From positions 27,445 to 91,444 of the forward strand of contig NZ_JTFC01000015.1 of NCBI RefSeq assembly GCF_003991225.1: a DNA stretch of 64,000 bases, in the 5' to 3' direction. The notes beneath the pieces were generated by a model. It was given only the letters and a program-made list of their open reading frames with translations. It had not been told where the DNA came from and made no database searches. This document shows, in pieces, positions 16,465 through 25,325 of the stretch. This DNA comes from Candidatus Kurthia intestinigallinarum. Lineage in GTDB: Bacteria > Bacillota > Bacilli > Bacillales_A > Planococcaceae. Within the stretch, counting starts at the first letter, position 1. Each line of letters begins with the position of its first letter. The position numbers and the translations under genes are program-made.

Positions 16465-17304
16465 TTATTTAAAATAATCTGGCTGCCAGAAGCCTTTAAA
16501 TTCAGCATCTGTTTCGATTAATTTTTGGAAGCTATCAGTTTTATAGGCGGCCGTTAAATCTTTTACAAATTGTTTATCTTGATCCTCTGTGCGAACAGCA
16601 ATTAAATTTTGGTATTCAAATGGCGGGTCCTCTAGTAATAGACTATCATCTAAGCTGCGGTCGGCTGCTAAAATATAATTGCCATTTACGAGTGCGAAAT
16701 CAACATCACTAATGACGCGAGCCAATTGGGCTTGCTCAACTTCCACAAATTTAATATTGATATGATAGTCTTTAACATCATGCTTACTAACAGTTAATGG
16801 CTCATAATCTTTCTTGAGTGTCACGAAATCAAGTTGTTCTAATAAACGAAGAGCGCGTGCAAAGTTTGGTGGATCATTAGGAATCGCAATTTTATATTCT
16901 TTGTTTTTATCTAAATTTTTTAATGAATCATAGCGGTCTGAGTAAAGACCCATCGGTGCAGTCGGAACTTTGATAGTTTCGGTTAAATCGACATTATTTT
17001 CTTTAATAAAATTTTTGAAATATGCCGTATGTTGATAAATATCGGCATCTAGTGATCCTTCAGCAAGGGCAAAATTCACTTCATTACCACTTGTAAATTC
17101 TTTGTATTCAATAGTGTAGCCTTGTTTCTTTAGAATTGGCTCAATCCCTTTACGTACTTGATCACTATATGGTCCTGGGGTAAAGCCAATGCGGATTGTT
17201 TTTGTATCATCTGCACTAGCTTTATTGTCGCTTGATGTCTTGCCGCAAGCAGCGAGCACCGCTAAAAGTACAATACTTAATAAAATGGTTACAATTTTCT
17301 TCAT
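16465..17304 (-). CDS. metQ: MetQ/NlpA-family substrate-binding lipoprotein
   Basis: A 279-residue lipoprotein with signal peptide and lipobox LAAC (Cys at about 20), then the NlpA fold: TIRIGFTPGPYSDQV, ADIYQHTAYFKNFI, KVPTAPMGLYSDR, FALVNGNYIL. Known role: extracytoplasmic capture of D/L-methionine or related sulfur compounds for MetNI. SD AAGGAGG. It is divergent from the operon at 17711 that carries metN and metI but no binding protein, so it almost certainly completes that transporter. Its leader contains the same hairpin-terminator element as the divergent operon. Confidence 0.9.
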   Translation of the reverse strand: MKKIVTILLSIVLLAVLAACGKTSSDNKASADDTKTIRIGFTPGPYSDQVRKGIEPILKKQGYTIEYKEFTSGNEVNFALAEGSLDADIYQHTAYFKNFIKENNVDLTETIKVPTAPMGLYSDRYDSLKNLDKNKEYKIAIPNDPPNFARALRLLEQLDFVTLKKDYEPLTVSKHDVKDYHINIKFVEVEQAQLARVISDVDFALVNGNYILAADRSLDDSLLLEDPPFEYQNLIAVRTEDQDKQFVKDLTAAYKTDSFQKLIETDAEFKGFWQPDYFK

Positions 17305-17330
17305 TCTTCATATCCTCCTTAATTTGGGTA

Positions 17331-17384
17331 AAATAAAAGAGGCACTATATGTAAAAACATACGTGCCTCCGGTAGTCCGGTCGG
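17331..17384 (-). promoter_or_regulatory. metQ leader: mini-hairpin fused to terminator (attenuator candidate)
   Basis: On the minus strand: CCGG-ACTA-CCGG (17380-17369), overlapping by one base a terminator stem GAGGCAC/GTGCCTC (17339-17369) followed by TTTTATTT. Lying upstream of metQ, it should stop transcription unless the upstream element prevents it. The same layout is found twice ahead of the divergent sulfur operon. I do not recognise it as an S-box or T-box. Confidence 0.65.
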
Positions 17385-17532
17385 AAATATAAGTTAGCCG
17401 ATAGGAATTAAAGAGTATTCTAGCAAGTAATAGAAAAATTAGCAATGATTATTTTTTAAAATATTTTTTAATTCATACTTGACCAATGGGTATTATTCGT
17501 TTAATCTATGAAGCATAAGAATTTTACAGTGA

Positions 17533-17687
17533 CTGGACAACCAGAGCTCTTAACCGACACATTTGATGCGATTTGTTAAGAGCTCTTTTTGTTTTCTTAA
17601 TTAAATATTTATAGCGACTGGACCACCGGAGCTCTTCTCATAATAGAAGGGCTCCGATTGTGTTTTACGGACTAGACAACTAGCCGT
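17533..17687 (+). promoter_or_regulatory. Sulfur-operon leader: two tandem attenuators plus a third hairpin
   Basis: Unit 1: CTGG-ACAA-CCAG (17533-17544) abutting terminator stem GAGCTCTTAAC/GTTAAGAGCTC (17544-17585) and T-run. Unit 2: CTGG-ACCA-CCGG (17618-17629) abutting a 12-base terminator stem (17627-17656) ending TGTTTT. Unit 3: ACGG-A-CTAG-ACAA-CTAG-CCGT (17667-17687), no terminator, just ahead of the SD of the first gene. The recurring ACNA tetraloop hairpin joined to a terminator suggests a shared sensing element. Confidence 0.65.
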
Positions 17688-17710
17688 AATCATAGAAAGG
17701 AGAGGATGGA

Positions 17711-19138
17711 ATGACAGCAATTAAAGGTGCGGGCCATGTTTGGCTAGATGGGAAGCAAGTAACTAATTTAGCAGAGCATGCAGCGTTTAAAGGGACTTTT
17801 CAAACGATTCAAGAATTATTAGCACGTATTGATGACGAGCCGGTTGGTTATAAGGATGCCAAACTTGGTAAGTATGTACATCAGGCATTTTCAATTCCGA
17901 CAACTAAAGAGCAATTGTTAGAAAAACGTGCAGCTTTTGAGGCATGGAGTATACAAAGTTTTGGCATGATGAGCCGGTTATCCGATTATGCTTATGCATT
18001 GATTACCGGATACTACATAGACCGCGAGCAGTTTGCACAGTATGATGCGACATTTCCCCAAAAAATAGAAAGGTATTATGAGCAATTAAAATCAGAGCGC
18101 CGTTTGCTAACGACAGCTATTGCTGATCCACAAATTGATCGTTCGAAGCCACTGACAGAGCGCCCTGAGCATGCGCTACTACATGTTGTAGAAGAAACAA
18201 CAGATGGTATTTACGTAAGTGGTGCAAAAATGATTGCGACAGGCGCCCCTTATGTTGACGATATTTTAGTAAATACACCCTATAGTAAAGCAGAAGAGCA
18301 AGAGAAGTTTGCTAATTTCTTTATTGTATCTACACAGTCACCAGGACTTGAAATTATTTGCCGTAAAAGTCATGCGGCGCAGGATTTGGCATTATATCCG
18401 CTTGCTAGTCAATTTGATGAAATGGATGCAGTAGTCGTATTTAATCGTGTATTTATCCCGAATGACCGCATTTTCATACGCGGCAATGCAGAGGGAGTAG
18501 TAAAAGCGCATCGTCATCAGCAGTTAAATGAGTTAGCACATTATCAAACGGTCATTCGTTTATTGACGAAATTAAAATTTGTGGCAGGTGTAACGACGGC
18601 GGTTGCTGAAAGTATTCGCGTAACAGAATTTTTAAATGTTCAGCAAAAAGTGGGCGAACTGTACATGCAGGTAGATACAATTGAAGCATTGCTACACACC
18701 TCGGAAACGAATGGATTTGTGCAAGAGAATGGTGTTTTTACACCAAGTGCTGTACAACTACAAGTCGTACGAAATCTTGGAACGAGTTATTATAGTCGCG
18801 CGATTAGTATTTTAAAGGAAATTGGGGCAGGTGGATTTACACAGCTACCGTCCACATTAATCGAACGTTTTGAAGATGAAGCATTACAAAAGCAACTTGA
18901 AACATATTATGTCGGCGCTGCGAGTTCAGCAAAACAAAAAACGGCTCTTTTCCGTATTGGGTGGGAACTTGTAGGAAGTGAACTAGGGAGTCGTCATGAT
19001 TTATATGAACGCTTTTATACAGGCGACCCATTCCGTATCCAATCTTTATTTTTTGAAAATTATGATAAATTACCGCTTGATGATTATTTAGATACATTTT
19101 TAACGAAAATTCAGCAACGAGAGGAGTTGCTTTTATGA
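17711..19138 (+). CDS. HpaB-family flavin-dependent monooxygenase, first copy
   Basis: A 475-residue protein resembling the FAD-dependent large component of 4-hydroxyphenylacetate 3-monooxygenase: SFGMMSRLSDYAYALITGYY, EEFN-type middle region replaced by SGAKMIATGAPYVDDILV, RVFIPNDRIFI, and the C-terminal GSRHDLYERFYTGDP. Known members hydroxylate aromatic substrates with FADH2 supplied by a partner reductase. Here it heads an organosulfur operon, so the substrate may be a sulfur compound (inference). SD AAAGGAGAGG. It overlaps the next gene by four bases (ATGA). Confidence 0.82.
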   Translation: MTAIKGAGHVWLDGKQVTNLAEHAAFKGTFQTIQELLARIDDEPVGYKDAKLGKYVHQAFSIPTTKEQLLEKRAAFEAWSIQSFGMMSRLSDYAYALITGYYIDREQFAQYDATFPQKIERYYEQLKSERRLLTTAIADPQIDRSKPLTERPEHALLHVVEETTDGIYVSGAKMIATGAPYVDDILVNTPYSKAEEQEKFANFFIVSTQSPGLEIICRKSHAAQDLALYPLASQFDEMDAVVVFNRVFIPNDRIFIRGNAEGVVKAHRHQQLNELAHYQTVIRLLTKLKFVAGVTTAVAESIRVTEFLNVQQKVGELYMQVDTIEALLHTSETNGFVQENGVFTPSAVQLQVVRNLGTSYYSRAISILKEIGAGGFTQLPSTLIERFEDEALQKQLETYYVGAASSAKQKTALFRIGWELVGSELGSRHDLYERFYTGDPFRIQSLFFENYDKLPLDDYLDTFLTKIQQREELLL

Positions 19139-20505
19139 CAGCTTGGCTAGAACGTTTAAATGATGGACGAAATGTTTGGTACGGTACAGAAAAGGTAGAG
19201 CATTTGGCATCGCATCATGCATTTAAAGGCACAGTGGCCACAATTGAAAAATTACTTACATTATCAAATGAAGCATTATATATAGAGGGGAGACATGCTT
19301 CGTTTCATATTCCTAAAAATATAGAGCAACTACAGAAAAAGCAGCATGCCTATGAGATTTGGGTGGATGAGACTTTTGGAATGATGAGCCGTCTATCCGA
19401 ATATTCGAGAGAAATTGAAACAGGATGGTACGCAAATCGACGTCAGATTGCTACATATATTCCACATTTTGAGGAGAAAATCATACGGCGTTATAACGAT
19501 TCCAAAGAGCACGAATTACTATCAACTGCAGCGGCACAGGATCTACAGCGTAAACGTAGTCAATCTGCAGTTGAAGTGGCTAGTGGACAGCTTCGGATTG
19601 TGAAAAAAACAGAAGAAGGCGTAATTGTACGCGGTGCAAAAACGATTGCGACAGCTGCACCATATGTAGATGAATACATTATTTCATCATTTCACCCACG
19701 TAGTGCTGAACAAAAATCGTTGGCTAATATTTTCCTGATTCCAGCGAATTTAGCGGGTCTACAAATTATTAGCCGCGCTTCCTTTGCAAGTGACGATAAA
19801 GTAAATCAGCCACTTAGTGCACGATTTGATGAAATGGATGCGGTGTTGCTTTTTGAAGACGTACTCATCCCATGGGAATATGTGCTAGTACACGAGGACC
19901 CGGAAGCGGCTTGGAAATTGCAGCAAGATCCTGTAGCGGGGGCACTAAGTCAGCATCAAACAGTAGTAAGACTTGTGCGTAAGTTGACAGCAGTAGCGGC
20001 ACTTGCGAATCGTTTAGCAAGTGAGGCGGATATTACGTCTTTCTTACATGTTCAAAATGAATTAGCAACGCTATTCTCACAAATTGAGGTCATTAAGGCC
20101 TTACTTCAAACAGCTCAGCAAACAGGGCAATTAATTAACGGTGTATATTTACCGAACAAGCAATATTTGGCGACTGCACGAAATTTAGGAACGACCTATT
20201 ATCCGAAAGCGATTGAAATTATTCAAAAACTAAGTGCATCAGGCTTACTTCAAGCACCTGCGACACTTGAATTATTTGATGTACATCCAGAATGGCATTC
20301 CTATTTTGAAGGTGCCTCATTGAATGGATATGATCGCACATTATTGAATAAGGTAGCATGGGATTTAGTTGGCAGTCAGCTCGGAGCACGCCATGAATTA
20401 TATGAGCGTTTTTATTCGGGAGACCCCGTAAGAACCTATGCGAATTACTATAAACAACATACAAAAAAAGAGGCATGGCAACAATTTGCTACGTCTATCT
20501 TATAG
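19135..20505 (+). CDS. HpaB-family flavin-dependent monooxygenase, second copy
   Basis: A 456-residue paralogue of the preceding protein, sharing TFGMMSRLSEYSREIETGWY, GAKTIATAAPYVDEYI and LGARHELYERFYSGDP. The tandem pair with translational coupling suggests a hetero-oligomer or a duplicated enzyme with divided substrate range. Dependence on reduced flavin from another gene is expected from the family. SD GAGGAG is within the end of the upstream gene. Confidence 0.82.
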   Translation: MTAWLERLNDGRNVWYGTEKVEHLASHHAFKGTVATIEKLLTLSNEALYIEGRHASFHIPKNIEQLQKKQHAYEIWVDETFGMMSRLSEYSREIETGWYANRRQIATYIPHFEEKIIRRYNDSKEHELLSTAAAQDLQRKRSQSAVEVASGQLRIVKKTEEGVIVRGAKTIATAAPYVDEYIISSFHPRSAEQKSLANIFLIPANLAGLQIISRASFASDDKVNQPLSARFDEMDAVLLFEDVLIPWEYVLVHEDPEAAWKLQQDPVAGALSQHQTVVRLVRKLTAVAALANRLASEADITSFLHVQNELATLFSQIEVIKALLQTAQQTGQLINGVYLPNKQYLATARNLGTTYYPKAIEIIQKLSASGLLQAPATLELFDVHPEWHSYFEGASLNGYDRTLLNKVAWDLVGSQLGARHELYERFYSGDPVRTYANYYKQHTKKEAWQQFATSIL

Positions 20506-20517
20506 GAGGAATTTATA

Positions 20518-21576
20518 ATGACAAATACACATTTTTACTGGTTTGCACCAACAAATGGCGATGGTGAATTTTTAGGAACGGAAAAACCGCAGCGTCCAGC
20601 AAATTTAGAAACGATTACGCAAGTAGCACAGGCGGCTGAGGATGCTGGTTTTGAAGGTATTTTAATTCCAACAGGCGTACCCTATTTAGACTCATGGGCA
20701 GTGGGCTCAGCTATCGTTCATCATACGAAAAAAATTCGTCCACTTGTAGCATTCCGTCCAGGCTTTATTTCACCAACTGTGGCATCTAAACTGGCGGCAA
20801 CATTGGATCAGTTTTCTGATGGCCGTTTATTAGTAAATGTGGTGACAGGTGGTTCACAAACCGAACTCGCAAAAGACGGCGATTATACAGAGCATGGTGA
20901 GCGCTATGAACGTACGGGTGAGTTTTTAGATGTGATTAAAAAAACATGGCAGGAAGACTCTGTGACGCATAAAGGTGAATTTTTCGAAACAACAGATGCG
21001 ACGCTATTCCCACCACTTAAACAGCAAGCAGGCATTCCAATTTATTTTGGTGGCTCTTCTGATATCGCCAAAGAAATTGCGGCCGAGCATGCGGATGTGT
21101 TTTTACAATGGGGTGAACCAGTGGCGCGCATTGGTGAACAAATCCAAGATGTAAAGGCGCGTGCTAAAAAATATGGTCGTACGTTAGAATATGGCATTCG
21201 TCTGCATATTGTGGTACGTGATACAGAGGAAGAGGCATGGGCAGCGGCGCATCATATTATTAGCCAAATTGATACGGATGTACAGCAGTCGATTCAGCAA
21301 ATTAAATCGGGCAGTGACTCTGTCGCACAGCAGCGTATGACGGAAATTGCCGCAAAAACAGACCGCTTCGACAAATATAGCTGGACCGGCATTGGGAAAG
21401 TAAGAAAAGGTGCAGGGACCGCAATCGTTGGAACACCAGATCAGGTAAAAGAAGCACTTGATGACTATGTCAATGTGGGCATTACACACTTTGTTTTATC
21501 TGGCTTCCCACATGCAGAAGAAGCGACACGTTTTGGTAAAGATGTGTTACCGAAGTTTAATCCAGTAACGGTATAG
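20518..21576 (+). CDS. ssuD: SsuD-like FMNH2-dependent alkanesulfonate monooxygenase
   Basis: A 352-residue LLM-class protein: FYWFAPTNGDGEFLG start, FRPGFISPTVASKLAATLDQ, GRLLVNVVTGGSQTELAKDG and ERYERTGEFLDVIK match SsuD. Known reaction: alkanesulfonate plus FMNH2 and O2 to aldehyde plus sulfite. SD AGGAGGA. No flavin reductase lies in the operon. The aldehyde product could be the substrate of the Fe-dependent alcohol dehydrogenase that ends the operon (inference). Confidence 0.85.
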   Translation: MTNTHFYWFAPTNGDGEFLGTEKPQRPANLETITQVAQAAEDAGFEGILIPTGVPYLDSWAVGSAIVHHTKKIRPLVAFRPGFISPTVASKLAATLDQFSDGRLLVNVVTGGSQTELAKDGDYTEHGERYERTGEFLDVIKKTWQEDSVTHKGEFFETTDATLFPPLKQQAGIPIYFGGSSDIAKEIAAEHADVFLQWGEPVARIGEQIQDVKARAKKYGRTLEYGIRLHIVVRDTEEEAWAAAHHIISQIDTDVQQSIQQIKSGSDSVAQQRMTEIAAKTDRFDKYSWTGIGKVRKGAGTAIVGTPDQVKEALDDYVNVGITHFVLSGFPHAEEATRFGKDVLPKFNPVTV

Positions 21577-21587
21577 GAGGAATCATT

Positions 21588-22634
21588 ATGAATTTTTTAA
21601 CATGGGGAGGTAATGTGAGTGGAGGATTTTTACGCTCACATGTTGTACAAGAAAAGCGTAGCGATATTGCTTACAATATTGAATTGGCACAATTAGCAGA
21701 TCGATTAGGTGTGGAAGGTATTTTATATCCAGTGCGTTATGTAGGGCGTATTGGCGGTTCAGCTTCAGACTCAGGACAGCTTGATCCACTTAGTATCATT
21801 AGCGCGATGGCGATGAAAACAGAAAAGGTACATTTATTGGCTGCTATATTACCAGGGTTCATCCATCCCGTAACATTAGCAAAAGCAGGCGCTACATTAG
21901 ATGTGATTTCTAATGGACGTTTTCATATTAATTTAGTGAGTGGTTGGTTTAAGGCAGAGCAAGAAGCCTTTGGTATTGAATGGATTCAGCATGCAGATCG
22001 TTATCGTCGCTCAGAGGAATATTTACAGGTAGTAAAAGGGTTATGGACGAAGGATAATTTTCATTTTGACGGAGACTTTTACAAAATTAATGGTGGAACA
22101 TTGTCACCAAAACCGATACAAAAACCGTATCCAGCAATTTATCAAGGCGGAAATTCAGAGGAATCGCAGCGGATTGCGGCAGCAAACTCAGATATTTATT
22201 TTATGAATGGTGCGCCAGTTGAAGAACTAATTGAACAAATTGAAGCAGTCCGAGGTTTTACAAATAAGCGCACAGTAAAATATGCGGTGGCAGCCTATGT
22301 GATTGCACGTGAAACAGAGGAAGAGGCACAGCGCGAGTATGCACATATTTTAGAACAGGCGGATGAAGCAGCGATTGAACAGTTTAAAAAGAGTAAGGAA
22401 ACGAAAGGTATGTGGAAAAATGCGAAAGAAATTAGCGATTTTGTTGCCAATAATGAAGGCTTTCGTGTTGGTCTAATTGGTAGTTATGAACAGGTTGCGG
22501 AGAAAATTAAAGCACTTGAAGCGATTGGTATTGAAAAAATTTTAATAGCATTTCGCCATCCATTGCAAGAATTGCCAGTATTCTATGAACAGGTAGTACC
22601 GCGAGTAAATTCTTTCGCATTAAATACCAAGTAA
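21588..22634 (+). CDS. sfnG: LLM-class monooxygenase, SfnG-like
   Basis: A 348-residue luciferase-fold protein: NVSGGFLRSHVVQEKRSDIA, LAAILPGFIHPVTLAKAGAT, GRFHINLVSGWFKAEQEAFG, HADRYRRSEEYLQVVKGLW. The opening segment and motif order resemble SfnG, which converts dimethylsulfone to methanesulfinate with FMNH2. Together with SsuD and an SfnB-like protein this suggests stepwise use of organosulfur compounds. The assignment to SfnG rather than another LLM subfamily is moderately sure. SD GGAGGAA. Confidence 0.78.
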   Translation: MNFLTWGGNVSGGFLRSHVVQEKRSDIAYNIELAQLADRLGVEGILYPVRYVGRIGGSASDSGQLDPLSIISAMAMKTEKVHLLAAILPGFIHPVTLAKAGATLDVISNGRFHINLVSGWFKAEQEAFGIEWIQHADRYRRSEEYLQVVKGLWTKDNFHFDGDFYKINGGTLSPKPIQKPYPAIYQGGNSEESQRIAAANSDIYFMNGAPVEELIEQIEAVRGFTNKRTVKYAVAAYVIARETEEEAQREYAHILEQADEAAIEQFKKSKETKGMWKNAKEISDFVANNEGFRVGLIGSYEQVAEKIKALEAIGIEKILIAFRHPLQELPVFYEQVVPRVNSFALNTK

Positions 22635-22667
22635 ATTGATAAGTATACAACAGAAAGGGTGCTGTGA

Positions 22668-23447
22668 TTGATTACACTAAAAAATGTGAGTAAGGCATAT
22701 AAGTCGAAAAAATCATCGTTTCAGGCAGTGCATGATACGTCACTTACGGTGAAGCAGGGGGAGATTTTCGGCATTATTGGATTTAGTGGTGCAGGGAAAT
22801 CAACGTTACTACGACTCATTAACTTAATTGAACAGCCATCGACAGGTGAAGTCTGGTTTGATGGTGAAGAATTAACAGCCTTAAAGCCAAAACAACTTGA
22901 AAAAAAACGACATGAAATTGGCATGATTTTTCAGCATTTTAATTTATTGCTGAATAAAACAGTGGTCGGCAATATTGAATTTGCTTTAAAAGCTGCAGGT
23001 GTACCTAAAAAGGAACGTGCTGAACGGATTGAGCATATTTTGAACGTTGTTGAATTAACAGATAAGGCAAAGCACTACCCTTCACAATTAAGTGGTGGCC
23101 AAAAACAGCGTGTGGCAATTGCGCGTGCCCTCGTATTAAATCCAAAAGTATTATTATGTGATGAACCGACATCTGCCTTAGATCCACAAACAACGGAAAA
23201 TATTTTAGATTTCTTAAAATCTATTAATGAACAGCTTGGTGTAACACTTGTGGTTGTGACGCATGAGATGGATGTCGTCAATACATTATGTCACCGAGTT
23301 GCAGTGATGGAAGAGGGGCGCGTGCAAGAGGAGTTAGTTTTATCACAAGCACCGACTTCAGCAACGACGCGTATTGGTCATTTGCTCGTTGAAAACCGTC
23401 GCAAAGAGTCAGCACAAGCGTTGAAAGGAGAGGTCGTACATGTTTGA
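22668..23447 (+). CDS. metN: MetN-type ABC transporter ATPase
   Basis: A 259-residue ABC ATPase starting with TTG (SD GAAAGGG). Walker A GFSGAGKST, Q-loop MIFQHFN, signature LSGGQKQR, Walker B VLLCDEPTSALD. Typical methionine/NlpA transporter ATPase, but about 80 residues shorter than full MetN: the C-terminal ACT-like NIL domain that senses methionine is missing, so substrate feedback on transport is probably absent. Overlaps metI by eight bases. Confidence 0.87.
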   Translation: MITLKNVSKAYKSKKSSFQAVHDTSLTVKQGEIFGIIGFSGAGKSTLLRLINLIEQPSTGEVWFDGEELTALKPKQLEKKRHEIGMIFQHFNLLLNKTVVGNIEFALKAAGVPKKERAERIEHILNVVELTDKAKHYPSQLSGGQKQRVAIARALVLNPKVLLCDEPTSALDPQTTENILDFLKSINEQLGVTLVVVTHEMDVVNTLCHRVAVMEEGRVQEELVLSQAPTSATTRIGHLLVENRRKESAQALKGEVVHV

Positions 23448-24108
23448 TAATATTTTGCCACTATTACCGGAAATTTATGAGAGTGTTGGACAAACGGCAT
23501 TGATGGTTAGTTTTTCATTAGTGGCTGCAATTGTTTTAGGGACTCCACTCGGCGTATATGTTTTTTTAACGGAGCAAGGCTCAATTCAGCAAAATACGAC
23601 GGTTAATCGTTTACTTAATATGGTCATTAACTTGATTCGTTCATTTCCATTTATTATTTTGCTAGTAGTGCTTATCCCAGTGACACGCATGATTGTTGGT
23701 GAAACTGTTGGGCCGCTTGCGGCATCTGTGCCTTTATCTATTGCCGCAATTCCTTATTTTGCGCGCCTTGTTGAGCAAGCCTTGAAAGAAGTACCAAAGG
23801 GAACAATCGAAGCGGCAATTGCGATCGGCACACCGAAGCATTTAATTATTAAAGATGTCTTATTAAACGAAGCGCGCTCGGGTATTTTACTGGCATTAAC
23901 AGTTACCACAATTAGTTTTATCTCTTACTCTGCAATGGCAGGAATTGTTGGTGGTGGGGGCATTGGGGATTTAGCAATTCGTTATGGCTATTACCGTTTC
24001 CAAACAGACGTCATGCTCTTTATGGTCGTGCTATTAGTGGTCATTGTTCAAGTGATTCAATTTGTAGGAAATCAAACTGCTAAAAAACTAGATAAACGAA
24101 ATGTATAG
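23440..24108 (+). CDS. metI: MetI-type ABC transporter permease
   Basis: A 222-residue permease with five to six helices and the EAA-loop region (VPKGTIEAAIAIGTPKHLI). The motif SYSAMAGIVGGGGIGDLAIR is characteristic of MetI. It pairs with the upstream MetN and, presumably, the divergent MetQ. SD AGGAGAGG lies in the end of metN. Confidence 0.88.
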   Translation: MFDNILPLLPEIYESVGQTALMVSFSLVAAIVLGTPLGVYVFLTEQGSIQQNTTVNRLLNMVINLIRSFPFIILLVVLIPVTRMIVGETVGPLAASVPLSIAAIPYFARLVEQALKEVPKGTIEAAIAIGTPKHLIIKDVLLNEARSGILLALTVTTISFISYSAMAGIVGGGGIGDLAIRYGYYRFQTDVMLFMVVLLVVIVQVIQFVGNQTAKKLDKRNV

Positions 24109-24119
24109 GAGGACATGAA

Positions 24120-25316
24120 ATGGTTAAAGTAGAAACAGAACCGATTAACATAAATTCACAAGCATTTGAAAACTTGCTAGAAAGCATTCAAGCAGATGCA
24201 GAGCTACGCCGTGGACAGGATGCGCGTCTTTTACCGACGAAGGCGATTGAGTGGATTAAAGAAGCAAAGCTCGGAGCATTGCGTTTGCCAAAAGAACTTG
24301 GTGGGAGCGGTATTACTAATCAGGAATTGTTTGAAGTGATTCGACGTATCGCAACTGCTGACCCAGATGTTGCGCATGCTTTGCGTTCGCATTTTATTTT
24401 CGTTGAGGATAATTTGGCAGCACCAGCTAGTGCGGAACGAACGCGCCGCCTGCAATTAGTGGCAGACGGTGCGCTTGTTGGAAATGCTACAACAGAGATT
24501 TCAGCCAAGCCTCAAGGCAGTAAACAGTATGATACAACGTTGACGAAAACCGCAACAGGATATACATTAAATGGGAGGAAGTATTTTACAACCGGTACAT
24601 TATATGCAGATTATGTATATGTGCTTGCTGCTGGTGAAGGGAATCGTGTTTTTGTGGCATTTATTCCGACTAATCGACTGGGAGTACAAGTATTCGATGA
24701 CTGGGATGGCTTTGGCCAACAATTAACTGCGAGTGGTTCTACAACATTCACGAATGTAGCCGTAGAGGCGCATGAAGTAATGGAGTTAGCGCGTGAAAAG
24801 CAGCAGTATGTGCCGGTTCGTCAGTTATTTTTACAGGCCGTTGCAGCAGGGATTGTCGAAAGTATTGTCAAAGATAGTGTAGCCTTAGTGAAAAGTCGCC
24901 AACGAACGTTTACACATGGGGCAGCAGATCAGGCATCACTTGATCCACTTTTACTGCAAACAATTGGCGAACTACAGGCCACTAATTTTACGGTAAAAGT
25001 AGCATTAACGCAGGCGGCAACAGCACTAGATGAAGCGATTGCTCATCGTGGGACGGCTGAATTTGCGCAGTATCAGCATGAAGCAGCATTACAAGCAGCC
25101 TATTTGAAAATTATCGCTGAGAAAATTTCATTAGAAGCGGCGACAAAGCTTTTTGATGTTGGTGGAGCTTCTGCAACAAGACGCGGGGCACATCTTGACA
25201 GACATTGGCGGAATTTACGTACCATTGCCTCGCATAATCCTTCTTCATATAAAGCAAAAGACATTGGCCATTATTTAGTAAATGACGAAGAATTACCGAT
25301 AAATGGCTATTACTAG
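24120..25316 (+). CDS. sfnB: SfnB-family sulfur acquisition oxidoreductase (acyl-CoA dehydrogenase fold)
   Basis: A 398-residue protein of the acyl-CoA dehydrogenase/DszC fold: GALRLPKELGGSGITNQELF, RRIATADPDVAHALRSHFIF, NGRKYFTTGTLYADYVYVLA, DDWDGFGQQLTASGSTTF, and the late DVGGASATRRGAHLDRHWRN with the usual Arg-His end motif. Known SfnB/DszC-like proteins are flavin-dependent and act on organosulfur compounds. SD AGGAGGA. Location after metI fits sulfur scavenging. Confidence 0.8.
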   Translation: MVKVETEPININSQAFENLLESIQADAELRRGQDARLLPTKAIEWIKEAKLGALRLPKELGGSGITNQELFEVIRRIATADPDVAHALRSHFIFVEDNLAAPASAERTRRLQLVADGALVGNATTEISAKPQGSKQYDTTLTKTATGYTLNGRKYFTTGTLYADYVYVLAAGEGNRVFVAFIPTNRLGVQVFDDWDGFGQQLTASGSTTFTNVAVEAHEVMELAREKQQYVPVRQLFLQAVAAGIVESIVKDSVALVKSRQRTFTHGAADQASLDPLLLQTIGELQATNFTVKVALTQAATALDEAIAHRGTAEFAQYQHEAALQAAYLKIIAEKISLEAATKLFDVGGASATRRGAHLDRHWRNLRTIASHNPSSYKAKDIGHYLVNDEELPINGYY

Positions 25317-25325
25317 GAGCGAATC

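Noticed and set aside
17331..17687. S-box (SAM) riboswitch or T-box at the sulfur genes
   Set aside because: No S-box core or T-box GGTGGTACCGCG-type sequence is visible; the hairpins are far too short.
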